Origin: Ziziphus jujuba
Lineage: Eukaryota; Streptophyta; Magnoliopsida; Rosales; Rhamnaceae
Length of the DNA: 64,000 bases
NCBI RefSeq assembly: GCF_031755915.1
Contig: NC_083386.1
Coordinates: forward strand, 7,874,001 to 7,938,000
Direction: 5' to 3'
Under the pieces are notes generated by a model. It was not told the DNA's origin. It ran no database searches and saw only the letters and a list, made by a program, of their open reading frames with translations. The stretch's first letter is position 1. Each line of letters opens with the position of its first letter. The position numbers were made by a program, and so were the translations under genes. Shown in pieces: positions 11,219 through 23,760 of the stretch.

Positions 11219-11624
11219 GAAATGGTTTGCTGGTAACTTGGCATCAGGAGGTGCTGCTGGTGCTTTTTCCCGTCTCTTTGTCTATTCATTGGACTATGCT
11301 CGTACCCATTTAGCTAATGATGCTAAGGCTGCAAAGAAAGGAGGAGAAAGACAATTCAATGGTTTGGTCGATGGCTCATTACCAATGGTGCAGGTTTCGC
11401 ATATCCTATCCAATTGACACTGTTCGCAGAAGAATGATGATGACCTCTGGTGAAGCAGTGAAGTACAATTCTCTCAAATTTTGAAGAACGAGATTGCCAA
11501 GTCTCTTTTCAAGGGTGCCAGTGCTAACATTCTCCATGTAGTTGTAGGTGCTGATGTTCTTGTTGGTTATGATAATTTACAGCTGATTATGTTTTGGAAG
11601 AAGTATAGATTTAGTGGTGCTTAA
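11219..11624 (+). pseudogene. ADP/ATP carrier (mitochondrial adenine nucleotide translocator) fragment
   Basis: The reading frame opens with [14 protein letters not shown] DNA but aligns, with small shifts, to plant ADP/ATP carriers: [14 protein letters not shown]..., [21 protein letters not shown]. It then jumps directly to [30 protein letters not shown], FKGAxANILxxVxGAGVLxGYDxLQLI and a terminal GA-TAA at 11622-11624. The signature RRRMMM of this family is intact. About 60 residues are deleted between VD and the ITNGAG block, and frameshifts follow. No intron is seen. The parent protein exchanges ADP and ATP across the inner mitochondrial membrane; this piece cannot. It lies just inside the MULE left end. 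Confidence 0.85.
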
Positions 11625-11829
11625 GAACATATGTTCTATCCTTTTAGTGTTAGATGGTGATGAAAATCTGAGTTCTCAAAACCTTTTTTGGCCAATTTTT
11701 CATTAAAAAATTATCAATTTAGTAGTATTTAATCCCAAAACCAAATTTCTTTTTGAATCAAGCATTCAATCCATCAACAAGATTAATTAGAGGGTAGAAA
11801 TTGCCACTATCATTGTTTTTCAGTTTTCA

Positions 11830-14275
11830 ATTGCATGATTACCAACGGGTTGTCGGCAATTACCAATGGAACCGTCAGTAATCAATATTAGTTGTAAATT
11901 AAGTTGCTGGAAAAATTACCAATGGTTCCATCGGTAATTATCGAAATCCCATTGGTAATTCTAATTTGACCACTTTTTCAAAGAAAATCACCATAATTCA
12001 ATCTGACAACTTCGATAATTTGTGTTTCCACCTAGGACATGCTAAACCTAACTATATTAATGATCCTCAACTAAAGAATCCAAAAAAAGATTGAAAAAAG
12101 TGGAAAATTTTCAAAAAAAGATGATTACTGATGGTGCATCGGTAATTACCATGCCGATGATTTCATCGATAATTACCATAACCCCGTTGGTAATCTCATT
12201 TGCATATTTTTTCAATTCGAAAACTTCGATAATGTATGTTTCCACCAAGAACATGCTAAATCTAACTTTATTAATGATCTTCAACTTTAAAATCCAAAAA
12301 AAAAATCAGAAAAAGTTTGAAAATTTCAAATCAAAATGATTACAATGGACCATCGGTAATTACCTATAAGACCATCGGTAATCCATATTAGGAGCTATAA
12401 TCCTTGCTGGAAAAATTACCAATGGAAACATAGGTAATTATCGAAGCCCCATCGGTAATTAGAACTTTGACATATTTTTCAAAGCAAATCAAAACAGTTC
12501 AATTCGACAACTTCAATAATGTGTGTTTCCACTAAGAAAATGCTAAATCTAACTTTATTAATGATCCTCAACTAAAGAATCCACAAAAAGATAGGGAAAA
12601 AGTGGAAAATTTTCAAATAAAGATGATTATCGATGGTGCATTGGTAATTACCGAAACCCCATTTGTAACTACAAATTTGACATATTTTTCAAAGCAAATC
12701 AAAACAATTCAATTCGAAAACTTCAAACATGTGTGTTTCCACCAAGGCCATGCTAAATCTAACTTTATTAATGATCATCAACTAAAGAATCCAAAAATAA
12801 ATAGGGAAAAAGTGTGAAAATTTTCAACTTTTTCCGATCTTTTTTTTGGATTCTAAAGTTGAGGATCATTAATAAAGTTAGATTTAGCATGTTCTTGATG
12901 GAAACACACATTATCAAAGTTTTCGGATTGAAAAAATATGCAAATGGCGATTACCAACGAGGTTTCGGTAATTACCGATGAAACCGTCGGCATTGGTAAT
13001 TACTGATGCATTACCAGTAATCGTCTTTTTTTGAAATTTTCCCATGTTTTTTTATTTTTATTTTTTGGATTCTTTAGTTGAGGATCATTAATAAAGTTAG
13101 ATTTAGCATGTCCTAGGTGGAAATACACATTATTGAAGTTGTCGGATTGAATTGTGATGATTTGCTTTGAAAAAGTGGTCAAATTGGAATTACCAATGGG
13201 ATTTTGGTAATTACCGATGGAAACGTTGGTAATTTTTCCAGCAACTTAATTTACAACTGATATTGATTACCAACGATTCCATCGGTAATTACTGATGACC
13301 CGTCGGTAATCATTTTTTGTTGAAATTTTCTAACTTTTTCCAACCTTTTTTAGGATTGTATTATTGAGGATCATTAATGAAGTTAGTTTTTGTATGTTCT
13401 TGATGGAAACACACATTATTGAAGTTATCATATTGGAAAAAATATCCAAAATGAAATTATTGATGAGGTTTCGGTAATTACCGATGAAATCATTGGCATC
13501 GGTAATTACCACTGCACCATCAATAATCATCTTTTTTTTTTTAAATTTTCCCACTTTTTCCCTATCTTTTTGTGGATTCTTTAGTTAAGGATCACTAATA
13601 AAATTAGATTTAACATTTTCTTGGTGGAAACACACATTATCGAAGCTGTCAGATTGAATTGTTTTGATTTGCTTTCAAAAATATGTCAAGTTTCTAATTA
13701 CCGATGGGGCTTCGGTAATTACCAATGTTTCTGTTGGTAATGTTTCCAGTAAGGATAATAGCTCCTACTTTGGATTACCAACGGTCTTATCGGAAATCAT
13801 TTTGATTTGAAATTCTCAAACTTTTTCTGATCTTTTTTTTTATTCTAAAATTGAGGATCATAAATAAAGTTAAATTTAGCATGTTCTTCGTGGAAACACA
13901 AATTATTGAAGTTGTTGGATTGAAAAAATATGCAAATTGAAATTACCGATGCACCATCAGTAATCATCTTTATTTGAAAGTTTCCCACTTTTTTCAATCT
14001 TTTTTTGGAATCTTTAATGGAGGATCATTACAAAATTGAAATTTAGCATGTTTTTTGTGGAAACATACATTATCGAAGTTGTCGGATGGAATTGTGGTAA
14101 TTTCCTTTGAAATAATGGACAAATGTCAAATATCGACGTTGTATCGGTAATTATCGAACGAAACCATTTGTAATTTTTTTAGCAAGCACATGGACTCCTA
14201 TGTTGGATTCCCAACGGTTACTATCAGTAATTGTTGATTTTTTGTCATCGGTAATTGCCAATTCTTTTAAAAGTG
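11830..14275. repeat. Palindromic tandem array of about 250-base GGTAATTACC-rich units
   Basis: Left of about 12835, units contain in order TGCTAAATCTAACTTTATTAATGATCCTCAA, AAAGAATCC, GAAAAAGTGGAAAATTTTC, GATGATTAC and GGTAATTACC motifs. Right of it, the same units run in reverse complement (GAGGATCATTAATAAAGTTAGATTTAGCA and so on). About four units stand on the left and five to six on the right, so the whole can fold into kilobase-scale hairpins. Every unit is punctuated by TCGGTAATTACCGATGG-like small palindromes. No coding potential. It lies between the MULE left end and its transposase, and resembles long internal or subterminal repeats of foldback-like MULEs. Confidence 0.8.
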
Positions 14276-14711
14276 TTATGAATCATTACAAATTAATACG
14301 CCTACTTTGGAAATGCTATGTGTGCCAAGAATAAATGATATTCCAACCAAAATTCAATAAGCACATTAAATAGCGTATTATCACTATTATCGAATAGCAT
14401 CTTTGTAATAGTAAAAAACATACAACATACTGATCACGCAATATTGTTTTACCAAAACAATACGATAAATGACTTTTCCAACAAAACAATACATGAAACC
14501 AATGACTTTTTTACCAAATCACATGTTAAGCAGTTAGCTACTAATTACATTCTTATAACATTGCATAACACAAGCATACCACAACTAAACGAATAACAAA
14601 ACTACACATACATAGTAAGATATACCGAATAACATACCCCCAGGGGCTTAACATTGCATAGAGAGATTTATGGTCCAGATGTTGAATGGTGTTGTTGGTT
14701 GGTAGTGCTAT

Positions 14712-16320
14712 CAAGCGGTACGGCGGTCAAGCAAGATCATCTGCTGTGACCAATCTGTTTACACCTCCTGCATCTATATTGAAGATGCTCCTCTCCTTGA
14801 GATTGAATACGTTTCTTTCTTGGTCTTCCTGACTGTTTGCCAATCTCAGGTGGAAGTACGAGCTGATTTATGACATCATCTGGAGCATGCCACTAACATT
14901 TATCTCCAAGTGGATATATGGTCTTCGACTATGCGTCACGGAGAGACTCAACTGAGTAATGAGCCGAGCAAAAGGTATATGGAGAAATATGTCGATACTT
15001 ACATGCTGCAATTGCATGGACAAAAGGAAATCCATCGATGCCGAATTCCTTGCATGATCTTTTCCAACTGGTTAGTAATAGGAGTTTCCATTGCAGCTGC
15101 ATTATTTCCACGTTCATACCACCACTTTTGCAAGACATCACGAATATGATCTAGTAGTGCCAAAACGGGTTTATCCCTAGCATCAAGAAGCACAGAATTC
15201 ATGCTCTCTGCGATGTTAGTGGTCATGATGTTGTATCTATTATCCGGAAAATGTGATCTAACCCACTAAGCAGGATATGCATCCTTGAGATATTGTATAA
15301 CTTCAATACTAACCCCTTCTAAAATCTGCATGGTCTTATCAAATTCATCAACAATATATGCTCTAGCTGCATCATTAAAAGTTGATATAATCATATTGAC
15401 ATTACCTTTAAACTTCTTAGCATGTAAATTTGTACCAAGATGATATGTGGAGTGGCCATGGTGATTATTAGGGAAAACTGTCTGTATCGCTTGTGCAATA
15501 TTCTTGTATCTGTCCGATATAAAAGCTATATTGGGATAATCACCAAACACTTCTTTGAATCTTTTAAAAAACCACGTGTAGGCCGCATCTGTCTCCCCAG
15601 GGCCTATTTCATTAAAAAAAAACCACATGCAAATACAAATGATGTTGAATCCCGATTGGACTGCATATGGTTATCAGTATGAGGATAATCAAGCACATCA
15701 TCATTCTCATTACCAATTGGACTATTACCATGAGGAGAATTACCACGTTAACTATCACCAGCCAATAGTCCCGAATGTTGAGTTCAACATATGTCATGCA
15801 ACCCATCTGCACTAAGATCAGTGTTACCCTCAACCTCATTTTGTTCCTCATTTTCATAAACATGGCTAAGATATTCATTCAAATCATTAATTTCGAAGCA
15901 CTCATTGTCATGATATGTTCCACAGTTTGCACATCATTTTCAAAAATTTGATATTCGGTGAGTCGTGGGAGAGTTTCAGGAACATGATGTTCAAACGCTA
16001 AGGACTGCATGTCAGCATCAGGGGAACATATAGCTGTCTCCGAAACTTGACGTGGTGGGGCAACAGTCACCAATCCTGAACTTGGAGGTATGCTATTCAT
16101 AACACATCCAGCAATATTATTAATGTGTGGGACTTAGGATAACACATCAACAATAAGTGGAGATCTATCTTGAGGTTTGTGTGAACTATACTTCTCTATA
16201 AAACATTATAGGTCATCATCAGTTTTCATAACATAAGACTCGCATGACAAATACACATGGTATATAAACTTAAAGGTCAATTGATGTTGTGTAGAATCCA
16301 GGTTAAGAGCATTGCAGACA
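14712..16320 (-). pseudogene. MuDR-family (MULE) transposase, broken
   Basis: Minus-strand blocks appear in family order. N-terminal: DAVCNALNLDSTQHQLTFKFIYHVYLSCESYV (about 16310-16210). Catalytic-region blocks: TWFFKRFKEVFGDYPNIAFISDRY, IAQAIQTVFPNNHHGHSTYHL and NLHAKKF (15630-15400). Then MTTNIAESMNSVLLDARDKP and WWYERG (15226-15080), the SWIM-like SFxPCxHAIAACKYR region (15060-14990), and a C-terminal zinc knuckle CRRCKQIGHSR (about 14770-14738). It is disabled by an in-frame TAG near 15268, frameshifts around 15630 and 15045, and a stop within the knuckle. The family cuts and pastes MULEs by a DDE mechanism. I infer this was the element's own enzyme. Its start is not defined. Confidence 0.8.
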
Positions 16321-16887
16321 GCATCTTCAGTTTAACCAAACTAGAATTCCTTTTAATACGTATAATCTTTGTTCTTTGATGTTGATACATCCACGTACCT
16401 TCATAACATAAATTCCATGTTCCATCATAAAAAAGTAAAACAGAAATTTGTGACATTGATCACAAAAAGGTTACCAATTGCAAACAGAATAATTATTTCT
16501 TGTCATGAGTTTCAATTAATTGGCGGGGTCTTAAGAAATCAAATATTTGCTCTACTAGATTTTTACATGGAATGCTTAATTATCATCCTGGAGCAAAATA
16601 AAAGAAAAATTATAATTGCATTTTCGATAATGCGTATAGGAAAATGCTAAAGAAATATGTTAAAATGTTAGCATATTGACTCCTAATAGAATAGCTAACA
16701 ACACCTAACAACCATAGTGGATAAAGTACAATAAGATATTAGGTTTATAATACAGGATGAAAATATAACCTAACAGTAGTCAAAATTGATGCAATTTCAA
16801 CAATGATTAAAAACAAAAACTCCCATAGAAGTTAGAATAAATGATAGAACCAAAATGTGAACAATATATGAAAACAAATACAGGGAA

Positions 16888-16920
<33 letters not shown>

Positions 16921-17560
16921 CATACCAATCTTCATTTACTCTACTCCACAAACATACATTTTAATTACCAATGAAACCTGAAGTCTATGGGCTCCACAAT
17001 GAAGTTTTGCAGAGTTTTTTTTTTTATCTAGTTGTTAGCAGACCAATAATAAAGATGAAGTGAGAAAATGGTAGTTTTGTGGAATGGTTGGTCAGTATGA
17101 AAGGAGACTAAAAGCTACATAACCAAGAAAAGAGAAAAAGATAGGGAGACACAAAGGATGAAATTGAATGTGATAAATGGGAAAGGAAAAGAGAGGGATA
17201 CAAATAAATTAGGGTAGATATTAATAGTCAGAGAGAGAAATGGTAGATGGGTGAAATTTGCATTGTTCTTTAATTCATTTAATGCTTCATTGTATAAATA
17301 TTTTGGATTTAACTATAATGTGTGTTTCCAGTCAACCAACTATAATATTTATAGTTTGGGAGTTATTTTTGGAATAATTTTTGGGATTTAATTATAATAT
17401 TTATAATTCATTTAATGAGCATCTATAATGTGTGTTTCCAGTCAACCAACAAAGCTCAAATATACAAAAGATAGCGTATAATTACTCTCACAATATGAAT
17501 TGGACATTCAATTCCTCTATTATAGGTGAAACAGCACCGGAAAGGGATAACTTGCTCTAA
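16321..17560. other. MULE interior without recognised genes
   Basis: AT-rich DNA with an (AT)n run at 16889-16910. The string TATAATGTGTGTTTCCAGTC plus AACCAAC occurs twice, near 17314-17341 and 17425-17451, as a direct repeat about 110 bases apart. No coding similarity recognised. Confidence 0.5.
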
Positions 17561-17569
17561 AATAAATAT

Positions 17570-17748
17570 TTGTTTAACAATTGCGTTGGCAACTAGTGAC
17601 AACCAATCCTTCTTTTGCATCCCATCCCTAGTGTGATTTGTACCTAAGGCTGGTTCTGGAAGCTTAGGAGGCACCTACTCAACAGGTAGATTAACTTCCC
17701 ATGTCTCATTTGGAAATTCATAGAGACACAAATTCTCCTTCTCTATAA
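17570..17748 (-). pseudogene. Alfin-like PHD protein fragment
   Basis: The minus strand reads [22 protein letters not shown], stop, [29 protein letters not shown]. This matches the N-terminal Alfin domain of plant Alfin-like histone readers ([49 protein letters not shown]). The TAG at about 17678 replaces the usual Glu. The similarity stops after SLVA, before the rest of the Alfin domain, and no PHD finger is present. It lies inside the MULE, on the same strand as the transposase and DEG2 pieces. Captured host DNA is the likely origin. Confidence 0.85.
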
Positions 17749-17939
17749 GCACAAGAAATAAATGAATACTCAATTAAAACCACAGAAATGTCACTATAAG
17801 CAAAGGTAATCGCAAATATATAGACAAATGTCACTAAAAGAAAAAAGTTTAAAATATTTGAGGCAGGTGAGCTATTTCTGGAAGAAAAATACATAAATTG
17901 GAGAAGTATCAATAAAGAAATGAGTAGAACTGTAAATTT

Positions 17940-20900
17940 CAGGTACAAACGAACCAGGATTTATGCTGCATCAATTTAAGTGCCCAACAAATTGGATGAC
18001 CCATGAGCATATGATGTTACCTGATCAGAAAAAAATTTATAAGAAACTTGATATTTTATGTTTGCTTGCTAGCATAAAATCTTATTTAAAGACATGAAAG
18101 TGAATATGAGTAACAATGCCAAAAAAGATAGTGACATGTTATAGAATTGATAAATGACATGATTGTGTGCTAGTACAAAAATTCACACCTCTATATGTGA
18201 TACGACACCCTTTGTTACTGAAATGGTGTCTCTTCTAAGGGGATATCCTACAACAGTTACCGAATCCTGCTCATAAGGAAGCCATGGAGTTCAGATTTCA
18301 AACAACCGATTTACTGATAGGAATAGTCAAATATATATATCAATCCACATACTTCAACCTCTGTATTTAACAATCACATAATAACTAAATTAATTCTAGA
18401 TTTACACATTAGTGGAAATTGTATAGCTACATTAAGTTGGTACAGTTGATATTATTAACAATGAGATAGGAAATGGAAGGAATTCAATTCAATATGATGA
18501 CATTACGTCAGTCATATACCAATATTAATAGATTTGAAATCAGATATGAATCAAGAAATGACAATTCAACAATTCAACCAATTTAACCAAGGCATGATCC
18601 AGAAGTTAAGGATACTAAATCACCTATAGTTTTTTATGTCTTTGGCAATTTATCTTTGTTATTAGTCAACAAGCTACAACTGTAACACTCCGTCCCGAAA
18701 TACATCAGAAATTTCTCAAATTTGACCAAGGTTGACTGGGTTTGACCGTCGTTGACCGAGAAGGGGTCAAGTGTTGACTTTTTGCTCCTGATGGAATTTC
18801 ACATTGACCGAGGTCCCATTACGAAGTACACATTATCACGAGTCCATCGACTAGTAGCACGTTGAAAACGGAGCTACGGTTTGAAAGTTATGAACAAAAC
18901 AAATTGAGGTCCAAACTATCTAAGGAATGCCGAAGTTGACTTTTTGTTCATGCAAAGTTGAGCTTTGACTCATGCATGGTTGTGAAGTACTCATTGATAC
19001 GAGTTCATAGACTAGCGATACGTCCGATTTGGACATGTGGTTTGAAAATTATGGACCTGTAGAGTTTTTCAAATACAGTATTATTTTAATATTATTTTTA
19101 AATATGTGAACAGTGTGTGCCATATGTCGTATTTTCAGCCAATCCCATGAATAAATAGTGTCACCCACGGGTGGCTTTTATTTTGGCAAAACACAGGAGC
19201 CGGGGAGAGGAGAGAAAAAGAAGGGAGGAGAGAGAGAGAGAGAGAGCTAGAGAGAGAAACACAATTGGCCAACTGCTGGTCACCCATTTTCGGCCACCAG
19301 AACAGTACACGTGCCACCCTAACTTGAAGCCCACCTGAAAACCGGCCTGCTAGGCAAAAATCACGGCCAACCGCCCGTCGTCGCCCCCGGATTGAGACTT
19401 TTTCCAGCGGCGGCGCCGATTGCTTCAAACCCAGATTTCTCTCTATTCCGATCTCCGTTTACCTCATCGCCGGTTTCGTTGAGTCACCCATTCCCCGATC
19501 TACCTTCCCACCAAAAATCACGGCCAGTGGCCACCGGACGCGCCGCCGGCGGTGGCGGATTCTGGTGACCACGGCGGCTCGTCGGGAAATCGACTTTCCG
19601 GCAAGTTTCCAGTTGCACCGCCCATCCTTTCCCACTAATTCCGACCCTCTGAACCCAAATCCGGTGTCCACTTTTCTCAATTCTTAACGGATTGTGAGAA
19701 TCAAGGACTTGAATTTTGAGAGCTTTCCGCCGAGATCCCGGCCACCAAGGATCCAATCTCCGGGAGGTAAGCCTCAATCCGCGATCCTTGTTTCACAAGC
19801 TTCAATTCGATATATTACAAATAAATTTTGGTTAACGTTTGTGTTAAACCCCCCAGGTACCGGGTATTATTTATCCAAATAAAATATTAATTTATTTGAT
19901 CCTGTGTAATATTGTTGTTTTAAGAGCATGTGTGAGCCATAGAATTGATCCTATGGAGGATCTTGTGTTAATTGTGTGCTCGAGGTGAGTGATCCACCTT
20001 CAAAACTATTTTGGATTGATAAATTTCATATATTTTATGATGAATATGTGTTTGGAAATTATATTCATGTATTAATTATTTATAAATTATATTTGGAGAT
20101 TTTGATGCCACAATTGAATAAAATTATAGTATATTGTGCATTAAAATATAAATTGATTTTGGTAAATTATGGGAATTTTATTTTATGAAATTGTGGATTT
20201 AAGTTTATTTAAATTGTGGTTGCAATAAATTTTAGAATTATTTATGTTTAATAAAAATGTATTTATCCGTCGATGAATTGTGAGATCCAATTATATTTGA
20301 TATTTAAAGGAATTGTGATTTTAGTATTAATTGATCTATTGTGGAATTTATTTGTGAGTTTATTTTTATTAATAAAAAATACATTTATATAAATTTATGC
20401 ATTGTGGAAATTATTTTATGGTATTGAGGATTTGTGGAATTAAATTATATATGAAATTCATGTGGTTTTAATATTATTTTTGGTACAGCGTGATTTTAAA
20501 GATTTGAAGGAAAATATTTGTTTTAAAGTATTATGCTTCAAAAATATATTTATGCACTTGAAATATTATCTAGTTGATTTTATGATATGAGAAAAATTAT
20601 ATATTATTGATGGATTTATGCTGGTGTTATTAAAGAAAAATGTAGAATGGTGAATTTGAAAAATGGTATAATTCCCACGGTGAATTTTGGAAAAATTACG
20701 TATTTTAATAATAAACTTGGTTATTTGTTCTAGATGCACTCATACAGTACTGGTGTTCTGTACTGTGTATGTGGATGAGCGCGCAAGTTATAATGTCTCC
20801 TGTGAGTTACCATTGGACCGAGGATAGGCAAGTTTGATATTGGCCATAAGTCGCCCCCCTCCATGGCCGGGATGACGGTTTAAGCAGCGGCACTGTCGGG

Positions 20901-23258
20901 ACACCGAAGCGACCTTATGCAAGTTTCTCTCTTTAACCTCCTGTCAGATGGTGCTCGAGACACTAGGTATCATAGGGCGTCACTAGTATATAGTGTGATG
21001 CGTTAAGTTATTTTTTCAATACGAATTTCAAACCAAGATGCTTTAAAATCATATTTAAATTAAATGTATTTAATTTGTTTTATTATCTATTTCCAATTAG
21101 TATTTTCTAAAATATAATTATTAATATTTTATGTCACTTATTTTAAATCAATGTTTTAAAATGCATCTTGCCGTATTTTTATTATACAGATTGGTTGAAT
21201 ATTTTAAAATGAACTTTTATAATATTTTTACTACTTATTTTACAGGACTGTTTGTAATTATTTAAATTATATTTTTGACATTGTTTATTTCAGTTTATTA
21301 AATCAAATTTTATAAATTATATATTGAATTTTTCTTTTATGTTGTATTTCTTTCATGCAAGTATCATAAATTTATTTTATTATATTTCATTATATTTTAT
21401 TCGTATTTGGATTATTTAATTATTTATTAAATTAATTATTCCTTGATTGTTTTTTGGGCATAAAAGTTTGGGTTTTGCAAAAGTGTTTTAAAAGGGGAAC
21501 CTTTCCAACAGAGTGAATGGTGAGGGTTTTGAGAGAAAATATTATTTTCTATTAATTATTATTTATTTACTTATTTATTCTTAATTAATCAAATATGCTA
21601 TAATTATTATTACTATTATAATTGTATATTAGATTGGGTTACTCACTGAGATGATTAGCATCTCATGTTTTTAAATTCCGTTCCCCTAGGTACAAGGATT
21701 GGGAGACGTTGATCGTCCGGGGTGAGCCCGACGTCTCAATTCATTGTCGAAAGTCCAAGAAGCATTTCCTCCCTTTTTCCTCTTCATCTCGTATTGCTTC
21801 TCTATCTAACATAGTATTAATTTCATATTTATTTGTATAATACTCTGTATACTGTATTGGACACATTTTATTAAATACTGCATTAATTCCCTGTTATTAT
21901 TTTGAAGTGCTGTAAATTTGTGGAAACAAATTGTAGTAATGTAGGAGGAATAAGGTGGTGTATATAGAAGTGTATTTTTCAGTGCAGAAAAATTTTGGCA
22001 AGTCCAACTCTTAGGGGAGGTTCTGCCGGATTTTCCATTGGAAGGTCCGGTAGGGTTTTTCTGGGATCAGGGCTTGTCTAGGGTTCCGGTGAGGAATTTT
22101 GGACAGATCCTGACAACAACAATTCAACCAAGACATCAAAAGGATCATCTATGATGATTTCTTAGTTCCTTATATAACAGATTTTAGGTTCTGCACAGAG
22201 ATGAAAGGGATAATGAGAAAGGACAAAATCCATACACATTGCATAGAACAAATAACAGATTCCACCAAAGAAAGATAGCAATTTAAACCTGAAGACATGG
22301 CAAATGTCCTAAATAGAGAGGTTCAGCTTCTTTCCAAAATTCCTTGCTTTCTGCTAATAGCAAAGCTATATCACAATCAGCGCCTCTGGCTAAAACCTGC
22401 AATTCAATCACTGAAAAGAGTATAAGCTTCGAGACTTTATTAATGTTCAAAGGAAAGAAGAAAGGTACCAATTTAAAGAAACCACGTCAGAAAATCTCAC
22501 CAAATTTTAAAGAGTGATATCATAATAAGAATCTCACAAATTGTTTTGCAAATGTGAAATGCAAATTGAAATTTAAAGAGGCCATAACATCAAGCCCTTG
22601 TTTTTCATTTCCCAATATCTACAACCTATGAGGGGCAGCAAGAACATAGTGAGATAACACAAATAATTATGATAGAGATATACCTTGGCAACATATTTGG
22701 TATTATCTCCCCTTCTTTTCACCTTAACCTAAAATCATACTAGGAAGGGGGAAAATTTTAATGGCACTCATTCAGTACCTTCCAATTAAAACATTGCCTT
22801 TCATTTTTCTTGTTTTCTCATAATTAAACCATCTTAAAACACTTGGTACTTGCTACTTCCTACCTCCTCTATGGCACCACAAAATAGCTTGAGCTTGACT
22901 AAATTATCTTCATATTTTGCATTAAAAAGAGCAAATTCCAAACTAATATTTCACTTCTACACAATCTTATCCGACCTAAACTAACAAGACATTGCTCTTT
23001 TTGCATTAAAAAGAGCAAATTCCAAACTAATATTTCACTTCCACATAATTTTATCCAACCTAAAAAAACAAGAAATTGAATTCTTAACAAAAAAAAAAAT
23101 GTTGAACTTTTCAATACCTGCAGGTCCTTCAAATCATACTGCAACTCTTTCTTGTCCTTCCTTTGCATTCCAAATTTATAACCTGCTAATTGAGTTTTTC
23201 CTGTATCAGCACTGGCTTTGTAGCTTTCCGCATTCAAATAAGACCTTCCATCCTTTGA
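17940..23258 (-). pseudogene. DEG2-like chloroplast serine protease, partial, split by a solo LTR
   Basis: Exon-like blocks lie in gene order on the minus strand. About 23258-23118 reads DGRSYLNAES...RKDKKELQYDLKDLQ, probably the N-terminal linker (weak match). 22396-22289 reads VLARGADCDIALLLAESKEF and continues WKEAEPLYLGHLPCLQ. 18266-18189 reads [20 protein letters not shown] and VVSHIE. 18020 to about 17945 reads VTSYAHGSSNLLGT, stop, IDAA and then a frameshift just before the catalytic-Ser region (NPG). AG acceptors and GT donors bracket the exons, so introns were captured too. The exon with the catalytic His is not found. A 3.4-kb solo LTR sits in the intron between 18266 and 22289. The parent family (protease Do-like 2) acts in photosystem repair in the chloroplast stroma. 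No product expected. Confidence 0.8.
18681..22115 (+). mobile_element. Solo LTR, large-LTR (Gypsy/Tat-like) family, copy 2
   Basis: Begins TGTAACACTCCGTCCC and ends GGACAGATCCTGACA, with a perfect 5-bp target duplication ACAAC (18676-18680 and 22116-22120). Length is 3435 bases. Collinear with copy 1 at 3862-7132 in the same orientation. It lies inside the DEG2-like fragment, so it inserted after that DNA was in place. The CACTGAGATGATTAGCATCT block is at 21645-21664. A GC-rich CGCCGGCGGTGG patch lies near 19540-19560. No coding region supported. Confidence 0.8.
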
Positions 23259-23269
23259 TTAATGGCCGG

Positions 23270-23760
23270 CTCAGAATAGAAAGGGAAAAAAAATAAAATA
23301 AAACATAAAAAGGAAGAGAGGAAAAGACAAAAGAAAGGAATAAAAAAAATAATAAGAAAGACGTAAAATGTCTTGATGAAGGAGAAGAGAAGAAGTGAGG
23401 AAAAGACAAAAGAAAAGAAGGAAAAAAAAAAAAAAACTGGGTTTTGACAGGGGAAAAAAATTCCAGAAAGATGGTGGAAAAGAAAGGAAAAAGAAATAAG
23501 AAAGAAAAGGAAATGAGCAAAAGATGAAAGAAAGGAAGAAAAAAAGAAGAAGGAAAAGCTAGGTTTTGACAGGGGATAAAAAATTGCAAAGAGATGGTGG
23601 AAAGGAAAAAAAAAAAGAAAAAAAAGGAAGTGAGCAAAAGATGAAAGAAAGGAAAAAAAAAACAAAAAAAAGCTGGATTTTGATAGAGGAAAGAAAATTG
23701 CAGAGAGATGGTGGAATATTAAAAGAAAAGCTGAGTTTTGACATAAAGATATTTTAGGAA
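23270..23760. repeat. Purine-rich minisatellite of about 115-base units
   Basis: The plus strand is almost pure A/G here. A motif like TTTTGACAGGGGAAAAAAATT followed by AGATGGTGGAAA recurs at about 23440, 23563, 23677 and 23730. Units are separated by GGAAAGGAAA/AAAGAAAGG filler. The long open frames on the minus strand (Phe/Leu/Ser-rich) are a by-product of this composition, not genes. Confidence 0.75.

Noticed and set aside
11830..14275. CRISPR-like repeat array
   Set aside because: Units are long, variable and arranged as opposing tandem blocks in a plant nuclear transposon; there are no spacers or cas genes.
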